Shown here in pieces: positions 16,487-25,454 of a stretch of DNA of 64,000 bases. The first letter of the stretch is position 1, and each line of letters opens with the position of its first letter. A model generated the notes under the pieces. That model had not been told where the DNA came from, made no database searches, and saw nothing but the letters and a program-made list of their open reading frames with translations. The translations under genes were made by a program, and so were the position numbers. Source of the stretch: an uncultured Methylobacillus sp. (GTDB taxonomy: Bacteria; Pseudomonadota; Gammaproteobacteria; Burkholderiales; Methylophilaceae); contig CAMLDO010000011.1 of the NCBI GenBank assembly GCA_946478865.1, positions 1 to 64,000 on the forward strand, read 5' to 3'.

Positions 16487-16948
16487 CTACACCACGAACT
16501 GCTGGTGATTGACCGACACGTCTTTCCCTTCGATCAGTAGTTCCGCCGCAGCGATCGGCAAGGAAAACCGGCGCGGTCCCGCGCTGCCGGGATTTACGTA
16601 AAGCACTTCACCGTGATGATGGACGTCAGGCTTGTGGGAATGGCCGGAAACGACCACGCGAATGCCCATCTGGCTAGGGTCGATGGCGAGTTGCGTCAGA
16701 TCATGCAGGACATAAATGCCGATTTCGCCAAAGCGTATTGTCGCGGTTTCGCCGAGTTTTTCCGCCCACTCGCCATGATCGTTATTGCCGCGAACGGCAA
16801 GGACCGGGGCTATCGTGGATAACGTCTCGATAATACGGGGGTCGCAGATGTCCCCAGCGTGCAGGATATGATCGCAGCCGCGCAAAAAATCCAGCACCTG
16901 CGGCCGCATCAAACCATGAGTGTCGGAAATCAGTCCGATACGCAGCAC
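16487..16948 (-). CDS. YfcE/MJ0936-family metallophosphoesterase
   Basis: A 153-residue calcineurin-fold phosphodiesterase. The metal ligands are visible in order: ISDTHG (Asp9, His11), HAGDICD (Asp33), VRGNND, and VVSGHSHKP near the end. Homologues such as E. coli YfcE split phosphodiesters in vitro, with no firm physiological substrate. It begins 9 bp after the GT9 gene and is the last gene of the likely glycan operon, so an envelope phosphodiester substrate is possible but not shown. Confidence 0.88.
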   Translation of the reverse strand: MLRIGLISDTHGLMRPQVLDFLRGCDHILHAGDICDPRIIETLSTIAPVLAVRGNNDHGEWAEKLGETATIRFGEIGIYVLHDLTQLAIDPSQMGIRVVVSGHSHKPDVHHHGEVLYVNPGSAGPRRFSLPIAAAELLIEGKDVSVNHQQFVV

Positions 16949-16957
16949 ATCTCCCCC

Positions 16958-18067
16958 TTACACCTCTATCGCTTTTGTCCTCATCGGCTTTTCGCGCCCG
17001 GCCAATAATTCCCGGATCGCCTCCATTACCGTCTGCGGCTCCAGTTGCTCCAGACAGGCATGATGCCCTTGCGGACACACGCTTTTGTAACAGTAGCGGC
17101 ATGGTACATCGTGGTAAAGCACGCGATGCTCGACCTGCCAGGGAGTATGTTGGGGGTTGGTAAGCGCATACAGATCCACAACCGGCGTGCCCACGGCCGC
17201 TGCGATATGAGCCGGACCGGTATTGTTGGAGATGATGAGCGTTGCCAGCCTGATGATGGCAGCCAGCTGACCTAGGTCGAGCGCGCCCGCGAAGGAATGC
17301 GCCGGCACGCCGGACTCGGCCATGATATCGGCGATCATCGCCGCCTCGTCGGCATCGCCCGTAAGAATAACGGGCAGGCCGATCTCCTCATGAACCTGCC
17401 GTACCAGCTGCACCCAGTGCCGCGGCGGATAACGGCGTGAAGCAGCGCTAGCGCCGGGATGCATCAATAGCCAGGGCTGGCTTGGTTCGACACCGCACTG
17501 GGCGAGCAATACCCTGACTTCCGTCAGCGCCGCCGAAGGCACATGGAACGAAAGCCGCTCATCAGCGGCTCGGCAACCCACTGCTGAAACCAGATCGAGC
17601 TGTCTCTGTACCTCATGCCGCACGCCTTGTCCGGGATCGAGATCAGTCTCAGGCAGCCAGTCGGTAAGCAGGTCATAGGGATTCTCGCGGCAATGTGCAA
17701 TGCGTAGAGGAATCCCGGCCAGGTAGCACAGCAAGGCTGCTGGCAGTGGGCTTTGGGTATAGGTGGTAAAAATCACCGCCGCATCGAAGGCGCGCTCACG
17801 CAGTTGCTCTACCATCTCCAACTGGTAGGCCGCGCCGTGTACCGCACCGTGCTTCATCCATGGCGGGCGGTAGATGATGCTATCGTCCACCTCGGGGATG
17901 AAGCGAGCAACGGCTGCGCCTATGCCGGAAGTCAACAAAGTCAGCGTTCGGCCAGCCTGTTCCTCACGCAATGCCCGCATGGCCGGAGTACACATCAGCA
18001 CGTCGCCGAGCGTATCGAGGCGTACGCAGAGTATGCGTTGCGCCCGGCTCCAATCAGCCGCGTTCAT
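16958..18067 (-). CDS. Glycosyltransferase family 9 (heptosyltransferase-like)
   Basis: A 369-residue GT-B enzyme. The N-terminal ILCVRLDTLGDVLMCTPAMRAL segment (quoted in part) and the C-terminal nucleotide-sugar motif NNTGPAHIAAAVGTPVVDLY mark the ADP-heptose:LPS heptosyltransferase family. A cysteine-rich insert HDVPCRYCYKSVCPQGHHACLEQL, typical of GT9 proteins outside the LPS inner core, may bind metal. The start overlaps the stop of the HAD phosphatase gene (ATGA), and pairing with a GmhB-like enzyme supports a heptose-type donor. Confidence 0.92.
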   Translation of the reverse strand: MNAADWSRAQRILCVRLDTLGDVLMCTPAMRALREEQAGRTLTLLTSGIGAAVARFIPEVDDSIIYRPPWMKHGAVHGAAYQLEMVEQLRERAFDAAVIFTTYTQSPLPAALLCYLAGIPLRIAHCRENPYDLLTDWLPETDLDPGQGVRHEVQRQLDLVSAVGCRAADERLSFHVPSAALTEVRVLLAQCGVEPSQPWLLMHPGASAASRRYPPRHWVQLVRQVHEEIGLPVILTGDADEAAMIADIMAESGVPAHSFAGALDLGQLAAIIRLATLIISNNTGPAHIAAAVGTPVVDLYALTNPQHTPWQVEHRVLYHDVPCRYCYKSVCPQGHHACLEQLEPQTVMEAIRELLAGREKPMRTKAIEV

Positions 18068-18645
18068 GCCTCTTCCGCCAGCCGCGCGTGTTCGGATGCG
18101 ATTTGCCGGGCGGCGCCGAGCAAATCTTCAGCCACCAGTTCAGGCATGCGCAACGGCGTCATCAGCCATTCCGTTTCGTTGCCATTGTCGACCAGAACCG
18201 CACGGCAACCCGCGCGATGCCCGGCTTCCACATCGTTGAGAATATCACCCACCATCCAGGAAGCCCCCAGATCGATCGCATGCTCGTCGGCGGCCTGTTG
18301 CAGCAGGCCGGGCTGGGGCTTGCGGCAATCGCAGTCGAGCGCATACCCCTCCACCTCGCCTTGCGGATGATGCGGGCAGAAATAATACCCTTCGATATCG
18401 ATGTCATATGGTTCCAGCAGGTAATCCAGCCGCTCCCAGACAGCATCGAGCTCACGTTCGGCAAACTTGCCGCGTGCGATGCCGGATTGATTGCTCACCA
18501 CCACCAGCAGGTACCCCAGCTGGGCGAACAGCTGGAGCCCTTCGATGGCATGCGGGTTGAACCGGATGAGCGCCGGATCGACGTTGTACGGCACGTCCTC
18601 GATCAACGTGCCGTCCTTGTCGAGAAAGACCGCCTTCCTCAGCAT
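18064..18645 (-). CDS. HAD-IIIA phosphatase, GmhB-like (D,D-heptose 1,7-bisphosphate phosphatase family)
   Basis: A 193-residue HAD hydrolase with the nucleophile motif FLDKDGTL, the VVSNQSGIARG motif II and the late MVGDILNDVEAG motif. The CPHHPQGEVEGY and CDCRKPQPGLL segments provide the zinc-loop cysteines and histidine of GmhB. GmhB removes the C7 phosphate from heptose bisphosphate in ADP-heptose synthesis. ATG 18645 has GGAGG 5 bp upstream; ATG 18657 overlaps the SDR stop but lacks such a site. The other heptose genes (gmhA, hldE, hldD) are not in this window. Confidence 0.9.
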   Translation of the reverse strand: MLRKAVFLDKDGTLIEDVPYNVDPALIRFNPHAIEGLQLFAQLGYLLVVVSNQSGIARGKFAERELDAVWERLDYLLEPYDIDIEGYYFCPHHPQGEVEGYALDCDCRKPQPGLLQQAADEHAIDLGASWMVGDILNDVEAGHRAGCRAVLVDNGNETEWLMTPLRMPELVAEDLLGAARQIASEHARLAEEA

Positions 18646-18656
18646 GCGTGCCTCCA

Positions 18657-19415
18657 TCAGGGCCAGGAGGTCTCCTGCATCGGGAGTATGGTGATTTCCG
18701 CGATCACCGAGGGCTGGATAAGCACCGAAACCACCCCACGCGCAGCGTCGAGTGGATCTTGAAGTTTGGAAGCGTCGATATCGGGGAAGCGGTCCAGCAG
18801 GAAAGGCGTACGCATCCCGCCGATCACCACGCCGGTAACCTTGATGTTGTGCGGGCGCAATTCTGAATGCATCGCGTGCGAGAAGCCGAGCAGGCCCCAC
18901 TTGCTCGCATGGTAGGCCGATGCGTTGGGCCAGGCACGCTTGGCGGCGGTGGAGGAAATATTGATGATATGGCCGGAACCGGCCTTTTTCATGACGTCCG
19001 CCGCGTACTTGGTCATGAAGAACGGGCCGTTGAGATTGGTATTGATCACGCGCAGCCAATCGTCGTTGCTCAGTTCATCGATCGGCAGCGTCTTGTCCGT
19101 GCCGGCGTTGTTGATAAGGACGTCCAGCTTGCCGAATTTCTCGACGGATTCCTGGATCGCCTGCTCCGCGGCTTGCGGATCGCCAACATCGAAGCCGATG
19201 GAATGGAAGCGGCCGCCGCCTTTGAGCGTCTCCATGTGAGCGCTCGCTTTCTCGGGACGTATGTCGCCGACAATCACGTCCGCGCCTGACTCGGCCAATA
19301 TCTGGCAAATGGCAGCACCGAGACCGCTGCCGCCTCCGGTAACGAAGACCACCTTGCCGGCGAGACCGGGGATATGTTGCAGGGCATCGTTTTCTTGCGT
19401 TTGCATCATGTTCAT
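18657..19415 (-). CDS. Short-chain dehydrogenase/reductase
   Basis: A 252-residue Rossmann-fold oxidoreductase. The cofactor motif is TGGGSGLG (about 26-33), NNAG lies near 105, and the catalytic Ser (ISSTAAKRAW) and YHASK (Tyr near 169) are intact. Asp in VGDIRPEK at the end of beta-2 suggests NAD rather than NADP preference. Its place between a GT4 gene (9 bp gap) and a GmhB-like gene suggests it modifies a sugar precursor, though SDRs in such clusters can act on many substrates. Confidence 0.88.
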   Translation of the reverse strand: MNMMQTQENDALQHIPGLAGKVVFVTGGGSGLGAAICQILAESGADVIVGDIRPEKASAHMETLKGGGRFHSIGFDVGDPQAAEQAIQESVEKFGKLDVLINNAGTDKTLPIDELSNDDWLRVINTNLNGPFFMTKYAADVMKKAGSGHIINISSTAAKRAWPNASAYHASKWGLLGFSHAMHSELRPHNIKVTGVVIGGMRTPFLLDRFPDIDASKLQDPLDAARGVVSVLIQPSVIAEITILPMQETSWP

Positions 19416-19424
19416 CGTGATTTC

Positions 19425-20717
19425 CTAACGTGTGGTGAGTTGATGGATGGGTGCCGCAGTCAGTCCGTTTTGTGCCACGACCGGCAGGAGATCGACTTCG
19501 CGCGCGGCTGCAACTTTTTCGTAAATAGTGACGACGCGTTCGGCCACGCTGTGCCAGGTGTAGAGCTTGTGCGCGCGGCGCCAGCCTTCGCGGCCAAGCC
19601 GGTGCGCATGGTCGGGATCGTTGTGCAGCAACGCAAGACGCTCGGCGAGCGCCTCTGGGTTCTTGGGCGGCACCAGGTAGCCGGTCACGCCCTCCTGCAC
19701 CGTGGTCTTGATGCCGCCCACGGCCGCGCCGATCACCGGGGTACCGCACGCCATGGCTTCCAGCGGCGTGATGCCGAACGGCTCATACCACGGCGTGGTG
19801 ACGAACACATCCGCGGCACTGTAGTAATAGGCGAGTTTCGAACGCGGCTGCTGGCCAGTGAAGTGCACTTGGTCCTGTATATCGAGCAAGTAGGTGAGCG
19901 CTCGCAAACGCGCCATTTCAGGCGCGTCGGTATCCGGATGGCCACCCACCACCAGCAGTTTGGCGAGAATGCCGAAGCGCTCGCGTAGCAACGCGAGGCT
20001 TTCGATCACGTTGTCCACGCCTTTGCGCGGCACCATGCGCCCGAGTTGCAACAGGATGAAATCCTCGGGAGCCAATCCGAGTTTGTTGCGGGCAATGTCA
20101 TGCGCCGGCCATAGCTCTTGCGGATCGAAGCCGCATGGCACGATTTCGATGCGGTCGCGACTTGCGCCATAGTGCCGCTCCATATCGAGCCTGTCTTGCG
20201 GGCATTCGGCGATGATGACGTCGGCGTCCTGCATGAGGCGCTGTTCGATGAGCAGCCGCTCCGCAGGGAAGCGGTCGGCCTCGCCCTGGGATTGCCGGCG
20301 CACCATGCCGAGTGCGTGAAAGGTGACGACATAGGGAATCTCCAGTGCGTCGCGCACGCGCTGGGCGACCAGGCCGGACATGAAGAAATTCGCATGCAGC
20401 AGATCGTAGGGGGCAGGCTCCGCCTCGGCGAAGTCGATCATGAAGCGCGCGAAGTCGTCCATCCACGGCAACATCTGCTCCTTGGGCACGAAGCTGGGCG
20501 GCCCCGCGGGGACATGAATGACGCGCACGTTGTCCACCCAGGGCTGAATTTCCTCCAACGCCGGGCTGTCGCGCCGGGTAAAAACATCAACCTCATAGCC
20601 GAGGCGCGCGAGTTCGACGGCAAGGTGCGCCACATACACGTTCTGACCGCCGCAATCGATGCTACCCGGGCTAGCCAGCGGGGAAGCGTGTTCGCTTATC
20701 AGGGCAATTTTCAGCAT
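19425..20717 (-). CDS. Glycosyltransferase family 4 (sucrose-phosphate-synthase-like GT1 domain)
   Basis: A 430-residue GT-B enzyme. The N-terminal ISEHASPLASPGSIDCGGQNVYVAHLA pattern (glycine-rich GGQNVYV) is typical of sucrose-synthase-like GT4 members, and the C-terminal domain has LLQLGRMVPRKGVDNVIES and the donor motif PWYEPFGITPLEAMACGTPVIG (quoted in part) with EPFG..LEAM. ATG 20717 was chosen: GGAGG lies 8 bp upstream, whereas ATG 20732 contains that site. It is predicted to transfer a sugar from a nucleotide donor to a membrane-linked or small acceptor; the specific sugars are not readable. Confidence 0.9.
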   Translation of the reverse strand: MLKIALISEHASPLASPGSIDCGGQNVYVAHLAVELARLGYEVDVFTRRDSPALEEIQPWVDNVRVIHVPAGPPSFVPKEQMLPWMDDFARFMIDFAEAEPAPYDLLHANFFMSGLVAQRVRDALEIPYVVTFHALGMVRRQSQGEADRFPAERLLIEQRLMQDADVIIAECPQDRLDMERHYGASRDRIEIVPCGFDPQELWPAHDIARNKLGLAPEDFILLQLGRMVPRKGVDNVIESLALLRERFGILAKLLVVGGHPDTDAPEMARLRALTYLLDIQDQVHFTGQQPRSKLAYYYSAADVFVTTPWYEPFGITPLEAMACGTPVIGAAVGGIKTTVQEGVTGYLVPPKNPEALAERLALLHNDPDHAHRLGREGWRRAHKLYTWHSVAERVVTIYEKVAAAREVDLLPVVAQNGLTAAPIHQLTTR

Positions 20718-20761
20718 GGACCTATCCTCCATTTATTCACGGTGTTATCGGGGAGCGAGCG

Positions 20762-21256
20762 TCATGCCTGCCCCAGCCATGGTTTTCCGGCCTGCTCGGC
20801 CGCGCCCTTCTTCGCCAGCGCAAACAGGAATAGCGCAATGGAGCCGGCAAACGCTTCGTCGTACCACGGGTCGGCACCGCTCACGGCGACGACAAGACCG
20901 TCGCGCACGATGCCGCCCCAGAGCAGCGAATCGTCCTGAGCCAGCAGGTGCGGATGCGATTGCTGCACGAGCCGGGTATCCAGGCCCGTGCGCCAGCTCA
21001 ACTCGGCCTTGGAACGTGCGAACGCCCCGTAATCGGCGTCCCACTTCGCCGTATCGCCGACGGCATGTTCGTAAAGGATGGAATCGGAAAAACCACCGGT
21101 CGCAGGCGACGACCCGGGCTTGAGGATGACGATGTAGAGAAAACCGCTGGCGCCGGCGACGCGGCTATCCATGGCGGCAGTAATGGTGGGAAGGCACAGC
21201 TCGACGGCTTGTTTGGCCGTATTCTGGTCGAGGAAATAGCTGGTAAAGCCCGGCAT
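20762..21256 (-). CDS. Small protein, possibly GlcG/HbpS-like, in a glycan operon
   Basis: I do not recognise this 164-residue protein with certainty. The pattern SKAELSWRTGLDTRLVQQSHPHLL, then LWGGIVRDGLVVAVSGADPWYDE, resembles the way GlcG/HbpS (haem-degrading-protein-like) domains place AK...S.RTG, GGI...G.VVGA(V)GVSG and a C-terminal helix. No signal peptide or haem motif is clear, although His-containing segments exist. It sits between two GT4 genes, 44 bp before one and 64 bp after the other, so it is co-transcribed. Its role there is open. Confidence 0.6.
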   Translation of the reverse strand: MPGFTSYFLDQNTAKQAVELCLPTITAAMDSRVAGASGFLYIVILKPGSSPATGGFSDSILYEHAVGDTAKWDADYGAFARSKAELSWRTGLDTRLVQQSHPHLLAQDDSLLWGGIVRDGLVVAVSGADPWYDEAFAGSIALFLFALAKKGAAEQAGKPWLGQA

Positions 21257-21320
21257 GGAATACTCCCGTTCATGGTGCTGTCATCGTGGAACCCCTCCAG
21301 AATGGAAAAAGAAAAGCCGT

Positions 21321-22289
21321 CTAGACGGCGCTGTAGCGCGGTGCGCTGATGCCGGTGGCTTCGGCGAACACCGCATTCCAGTCTGCGACGAAGCGCTCGA
21401 TATTGAAGCGCTCCAGCGCGCGCTGCCGCCCCTGTTCCCCGAGCCGTCGTGCCAGCTTGGGATCGCGCAGCAGGAGCTGCATGCGCTCGATCAATGTCGT
21501 TATATTGGTATCGGCAAATCCATTGCGGCCGTTCTCGATCACCGTGGCCATCTCCGTAGTGGCAAGTGCCACCACAGGAATGCCAGCCATCATGGCTTCG
21601 ATCACTGCAAGCCCGAGGCTGGTGTAGCGGATCGGATTGAAAAAGAACCGGTAGTCCGCTGCAAAACTGGCGAGCTGTCCATGCAGCACCTCGCCAAGGC
21701 CGCCGTCAGCCTCGGTGCCCATTCCCACCAGATCGAGCGGCACGTGCTGCCGGACCTGCCGGAAAATATCGCCGCCGAGGCGTCTTCCGCGTTTGCCAAT
21801 ATTATTGATGACCACAACGCCGCGCTCCCGTTCCCCACGATATTGCACTTGCGGCGCGACAACCCCATGCTCAACCACACGCACCGGCGTACTGCCGCTA
21901 TCCCACATGAGCGCATTGAAATGGGTCACGTGCACCAGCAGCGTGTCGGTATCGTCTACCGGGTGTTTCATGTCGGTGGGATGCTCACGCGGGGTATCGT
22001 GCTCGATATAAATCCGAGGCAGGCGGCGTTGCGCCGGGCTCAGGTATTCGAACTGGTCGTGCAAATACTGATGGTCGTCCTGGAACAGGATGCAGTCGAA
22101 CTGCTGTTTCGCGATATCCTCGACCGGCATGTCGAATACATTGTCGCCCCACGGCAGGTGCCCGCAGCGCCCGCCATAGCCGGGCGGCCGGCCCTCCTTT
22201 GCGACGACATGGAAATTGTGCGGGGCCTGCGTAAGGTAGAGCAGATAACTGCCGTGCGTATGCCAGGTAAGGATATTCAGGGGCCGCAT
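21321..22289 (-). CDS. Glycosyltransferase family 4
   Basis: A 322-residue GT-B enzyme, shorter than typical GT4. The start MRPLNILTWHTHGSYL and the motif IEHDTPREHPTDMKHPVDD describe the acceptor half. The donor half carries RYTSLGLAVIEAMMAGIPVVAL (E..A...G.P) and a helical C-terminus. Many GT4 proteins of this type act in capsule or exopolysaccharide assembly. It lies 40 bp downstream of the ABC exporter gene, in the same direction, and is the second gene of the presumed eight-gene operon. Confidence 0.88.
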   Translation of the reverse strand: MRPLNILTWHTHGSYLLYLTQAPHNFHVVAKEGRPPGYGGRCGHLPWGDNVFDMPVEDIAKQQFDCILFQDDHQYLHDQFEYLSPAQRRLPRIYIEHDTPREHPTDMKHPVDDTDTLLVHVTHFNALMWDSGSTPVRVVEHGVVAPQVQYRGERERGVVVINNIGKRGRRLGGDIFRQVRQHVPLDLVGMGTEADGGLGEVLHGQLASFAADYRFFFNPIRYTSLGLAVIEAMMAGIPVVALATTEMATVIENGRNGFADTNITTLIERMQLLLRDPKLARRLGEQGRQRALERFNIERFVADWNAVFAEATGISAPRYSAV

Positions 22290-22329
22290 GCGGTTCCTTT
22301 CTCGTCATAACCCCGGAATAGTGGTCGCG

Positions 22330-24177
22330 CTAGGGCGTGGAGGGAGGCATGGTCGCACTGACGGCGTCGCTCTCCTTGTCCATGCGCTGCTGCAGCAGCC
22401 ACAACTGTGAGTATATGCCGCGCAGCTTCATCAATTCGGTGTGGCTGCCGCGCTCGACGATACGGCCGCGGTCCAGCACCATGATTTCGTCGGCATCCAC
22501 GATGGTGGATAGCCGGTGTGCAATGATGAGAGTGGTCCGGTTGACGGAAAGTTTGTTCAGTTCGCGCTGAATTGCGCTTTCCGAGTTGGAATCGAGCGCG
22601 GACGTGGCTTCGTCGAAGATCAGGATAGGCGGGTTCTTGAGCATTGCGCGCGCCACGGCAATACGCTGGCGCTCGCCGCCCGAGAGCTTGACACCGCGCT
22701 CGCCTACCAGCGTCTCGTAGCCTTCGGGCTGCGACTGGATGAAATCGTGGATATGCGCGGCTTTCGACACCGCCACGATCTCGTCCATACCCGCCCCAAC
22801 CCGACCGTAGCCGATGTTGTAGGCGATGGTTTCGTTGAACAGGATGGTGTCCTGCGGCACCACGCCGATCGCTCGCCGCAGAGAATCGGTACGCACTTGC
22901 GCAATATCCTGCCCGTCCACCAGCACGCGGCCCTGGATGGGGTCGTACAGGCGCAGCAACAGTCGCGCCAGGGTGGACTTGCCCGAGCCGCTGCCGCCTA
23001 CTACCGCGAGCGTCTTCCCCGGCGGGATGCGAAAACTCACGTCATGCAGAATGGGCCGCTCCGGCTCGTAATGGAAATTCACATGCTCGAACACCACCTC
23101 GCCGCCTTCCACCTTGAGCGGCGGCAGCGAGGGCGGCTGGGCGATCTCGGGCTGCAACCGCAGCAGCGTGAACAAGCGCTCCACGTTGACCCAGGCATCG
23201 CGCACCTCGCGGTATGCAAAGCCGAGCGCATTGAGCGGCAGGCACACCTGCAGCATATAGGCGTTGATAAGCACCAGGTCGCCCACCGTCATGGTGTTGC
23301 GCCACACCTCGTAGCCCGCAAGCAGCATGACAGACCCCAGCCCCAGCGCAATGATCGCGCTCTGCCCCACGTGCAGGATGAACAGCGCTTTCTGGTTGCG
23401 CACTGCGGCTTCGGCCCAGTGGCCCATAGTGCCCTTGAAGCGCTCGGCTTCGAGTTTTTCGTTGGCGAAGAATTTGATGTTGTCGGCATTGATGAGGCTG
23501 TCCGCGAGATGGCTCTTGGCCTGCGAGTCCAGCTTGATCACCCGCCGCTGAAAGATCGCACGCCGGTTGGTGAAATACAACGTGAACGCGGAATAGGTAA
23601 CGAAGGTGACCGCGATGAGCGCCGCATACCAGCCGTTATAGCGCGCGAGCATGATGGACAGCACCATGCCGATCTCGACCAGGATGGGCACCAGCGTGAA
23701 CAGCCCCGTGCCAAGCAGGAAGGCGATGCCTGCGGTACCGCGGTCGATGTCCGGCAACAGTCCGCCCGTGCGCCGCGTGGAGTGAAAGCGCGCGCCCAGC
23801 GAATGCAGGTGGGCGAAGGTTTTTTCCGCGTAGGTCGCTACCGTGGTCTGTGCAACGCGCGAAAACAGCAGGTCGCGCAACTCGTTGAACAGCGTGCTCG
23901 AGAAGCGCACGAGCGCATACGCCACCAGCAGCCATAGCGGCCACATCGCGAGCTGCTCGGGACGCGACAGGTCGTCGATGATACGTTTGAGGATGAGCGG
24001 CACTACCACCGTCGCCACCTTGGCGAGCAGCAGAAACGCCGTCGCAATTACGATACGCCAGCGATAAGCCGCGAGCAGTTGCCACAAATCGTAGGCGATA
24101 TCGCCCGGACGCGGGCGCAGCCGATGGCGCCACCAGGGAGAGGCCGAGGTTTGCAGAGCTTGGTTGCCGTGTTGCAT
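22330..24177 (-). CDS. Fused-permease ABC exporter (ATM1/HMT1-type)
   Basis: A 615-residue half-transporter. The transmembrane domain (about 30-330) is of ABC-type-I exporter form. The nucleotide-binding domain follows with VVGGSGSGKST (Walker A, about 392-401), LSGGERQRIAVARA (signature), ILIFDEATSALDS (Walker B) and AHRLSTI (H-loop). It looks like the mitochondrial ATM1 class exporting glutathione- or persulfide-type compounds, but beside glycosyltransferases it could also export lipid-linked material. It is the first gene of the minus-strand glycan set and diverges from a GT9 gene. Confidence 0.9.
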   Translation of the reverse strand: MQHGNQALQTSASPWWRHRLRPRPGDIAYDLWQLLAAYRWRIVIATAFLLLAKVATVVVPLILKRIIDDLSRPEQLAMWPLWLLVAYALVRFSSTLFNELRDLLFSRVAQTTVATYAEKTFAHLHSLGARFHSTRRTGGLLPDIDRGTAGIAFLLGTGLFTLVPILVEIGMVLSIMLARYNGWYAALIAVTFVTYSAFTLYFTNRRAIFQRRVIKLDSQAKSHLADSLINADNIKFFANEKLEAERFKGTMGHWAEAAVRNQKALFILHVGQSAIIALGLGSVMLLAGYEVWRNTMTVGDLVLINAYMLQVCLPLNALGFAYREVRDAWVNVERLFTLLRLQPEIAQPPSLPPLKVEGGEVVFEHVNFHYEPERPILHDVSFRIPPGKTLAVVGGSGSGKSTLARLLLRLYDPIQGRVLVDGQDIAQVRTDSLRRAIGVVPQDTILFNETIAYNIGYGRVGAGMDEIVAVSKAAHIHDFIQSQPEGYETLVGERGVKLSGGERQRIAVARAMLKNPPILIFDEATSALDSNSESAIQRELNKLSVNRTTLIIAHRLSTIVDADEIMVLDRGRIVERGSHTELMKLRGIYSQLWLLQQRMDKESDAVSATMPPSTP

Positions 24178-24431
24178 GGAGACTCCTAGAACCCCGTGTC
24201 AGTAGTATCCATATTCGCGCTGCGGCCTGAGTGCCCGGTGATCGGACTGCCATGTCGGAACTATTTTTTTGCAGCGAGGTTCAGACTTGAGCAGGCGGTG
24301 GTGGACAGATGTCCCTGGCCCGGTAACGGCTACAGTCATCGCGCCGGGCCATGGTAAAAAGTTTCAGGTGTGACACGCATCTCTTCGCGCCGGTTCATCC
24401 GGCCGCCATTCCGCACTACTCAGGAGTCCCT
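24178..24431. other. Divergent intergenic gap, no gene or firm site seen
   Basis: The 254-bp gap between the ABC exporter and the plus-strand GT9 gene is of ordinary composition. I found no strong promoter boxes, hairpin with T-run or repeat. Confidence 0.4.
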
Positions 24432-25454
24432 ATGCCACCCGTTCAGCTGTTGCAACGCTCTGATATTGCCTCCGTCGTCGTGTTTCGTGCCTTGCAGGTG
24501 GGCGACATGCTCTGTGCCGTGCCGGCGCTGCGTGCCTTGCGCGCCGCATTGCCGCAGGCGCGCATTACCTTGGTCAGCCTACCGTGGGCGGCCCAGTTTG
24601 CGAGCCGCTTCGATGCTTATATCGATGAGTTCGTCCCCTTCCCCGGCCATCCACGCCTGCCGGAGATTCCCGTCCAGCGCGAAAAACTACCCGGTTTCTA
24701 CGAGGACATGCGTAGCCGGCACTTCTCGCTCGCGCTGCAATTGCACGGCAGCGGCGAGATCAGCAACGGCGTAGTCGCGGAATTCGGGGCTGAGCGCATC
24801 GCAGGCTATGCACCCGCCGATTCCAGCCAGTGGGACGGTCTTCATTTCTTTCCCTACCCCGACAGCGGCCCCGAACCGTTGCGCCTGCTCGGCTTGCTGC
24901 GGCAGCTGGGAGCGCCGGAGTCCGGTACGCATCTCGAATTCCCGCTCACGCCGCTCGACTGGGCGGAGCTGGAACAAAGCGGGCTGGGCAAAGGTCTGGT
25001 AGCGAACAACTATGTCTGCATCCACCCCGGCGCACGCTTCCGCGACAAATGCTGGCCGCCGCAGCGCTTCGCACAAATCGCGGACCGCATCGCACTGGAG
25101 TTCGGGCTCACTATCGTCATTACCGGTTCCGGCCAGGAATACGATCTCGCGCAAGCCGTCATGGATTGCATGACGACCGAGGCGATCAACGCTGCCGCCC
25201 CGATTTCGCTAGGCGCCATGGCTGCGCTCATGAGCCGTGCCCGCCTGCTGGTATGCAACGACACCGGCGTCTCGCATATCGCCGCCGGGCTCAAGTTGCC
25301 GAGCGTGGTGATCTTCAACAAGGCCGACATGGAGCGCTGGGCCCCGCTCGACCATCATCTGCACCGGACTCTCTGGGATCCGGCGGCGGAAGGCCTGGAG
25401 GAAGCCTGGGCGATGGCGCGCACCCTGCTTTCCAGTGGCGCTCAAGTCACCTGA
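24432..25454 (+). CDS. Glycosyltransferase family 9
   Basis: A 340-residue heptosyltransferase-like GT-B enzyme. It begins VVVFRALQVGDMLCAVPALRALRAALPQA (in part) with the GD...A.PALR motif. The donor half shows HPGARFRDKCWPPQRF and CNDTGVSHIAAGLKLPSVVIF. ATG 24432 has CAGGAG 5 bp upstream; an upstream in-frame start at 24351 has none. It is the only plus-strand gene here and ends 13 bp inside the tail of another GT9 gene on the other strand. The sugar is not known; a heptose fits the GmhB-like gene nearby. Confidence 0.9.
   Translation: MPPVQLLQRSDIASVVVFRALQVGDMLCAVPALRALRAALPQARITLVSLPWAAQFASRFDAYIDEFVPFPGHPRLPEIPVQREKLPGFYEDMRSRHFSLALQLHGSGEISNGVVAEFGAERIAGYAPADSSQWDGLHFFPYPDSGPEPLRLLGLLRQLGAPESGTHLEFPLTPLDWAELEQSGLGKGLVANNYVCIHPGARFRDKCWPPQRFAQIADRIALEFGLTIVITGSGQEYDLAQAVMDCMTTEAINAAAPISLGAMAALMSRARLLVCNDTGVSHIAAGLKLPSVVIFNKADMERWAPLDHHLHRTLWDPAAEGLEEAWAMARTLLSSGAQVT

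Noticed and set aside
18646..19059. N-terminal extension of the GmhB-like phosphatase
   Set aside because: The extension overlaps the SDR gene in another frame and is not related to HAD proteins; the SD-supported ATG at 18645 starts the real gene.
22516..23937. 473-codon plus-strand frame opposite the ABC exporter
   Set aside because: The exporter has all ABC motifs; the antisense frame is His/Arg/Gln-rich without domains.
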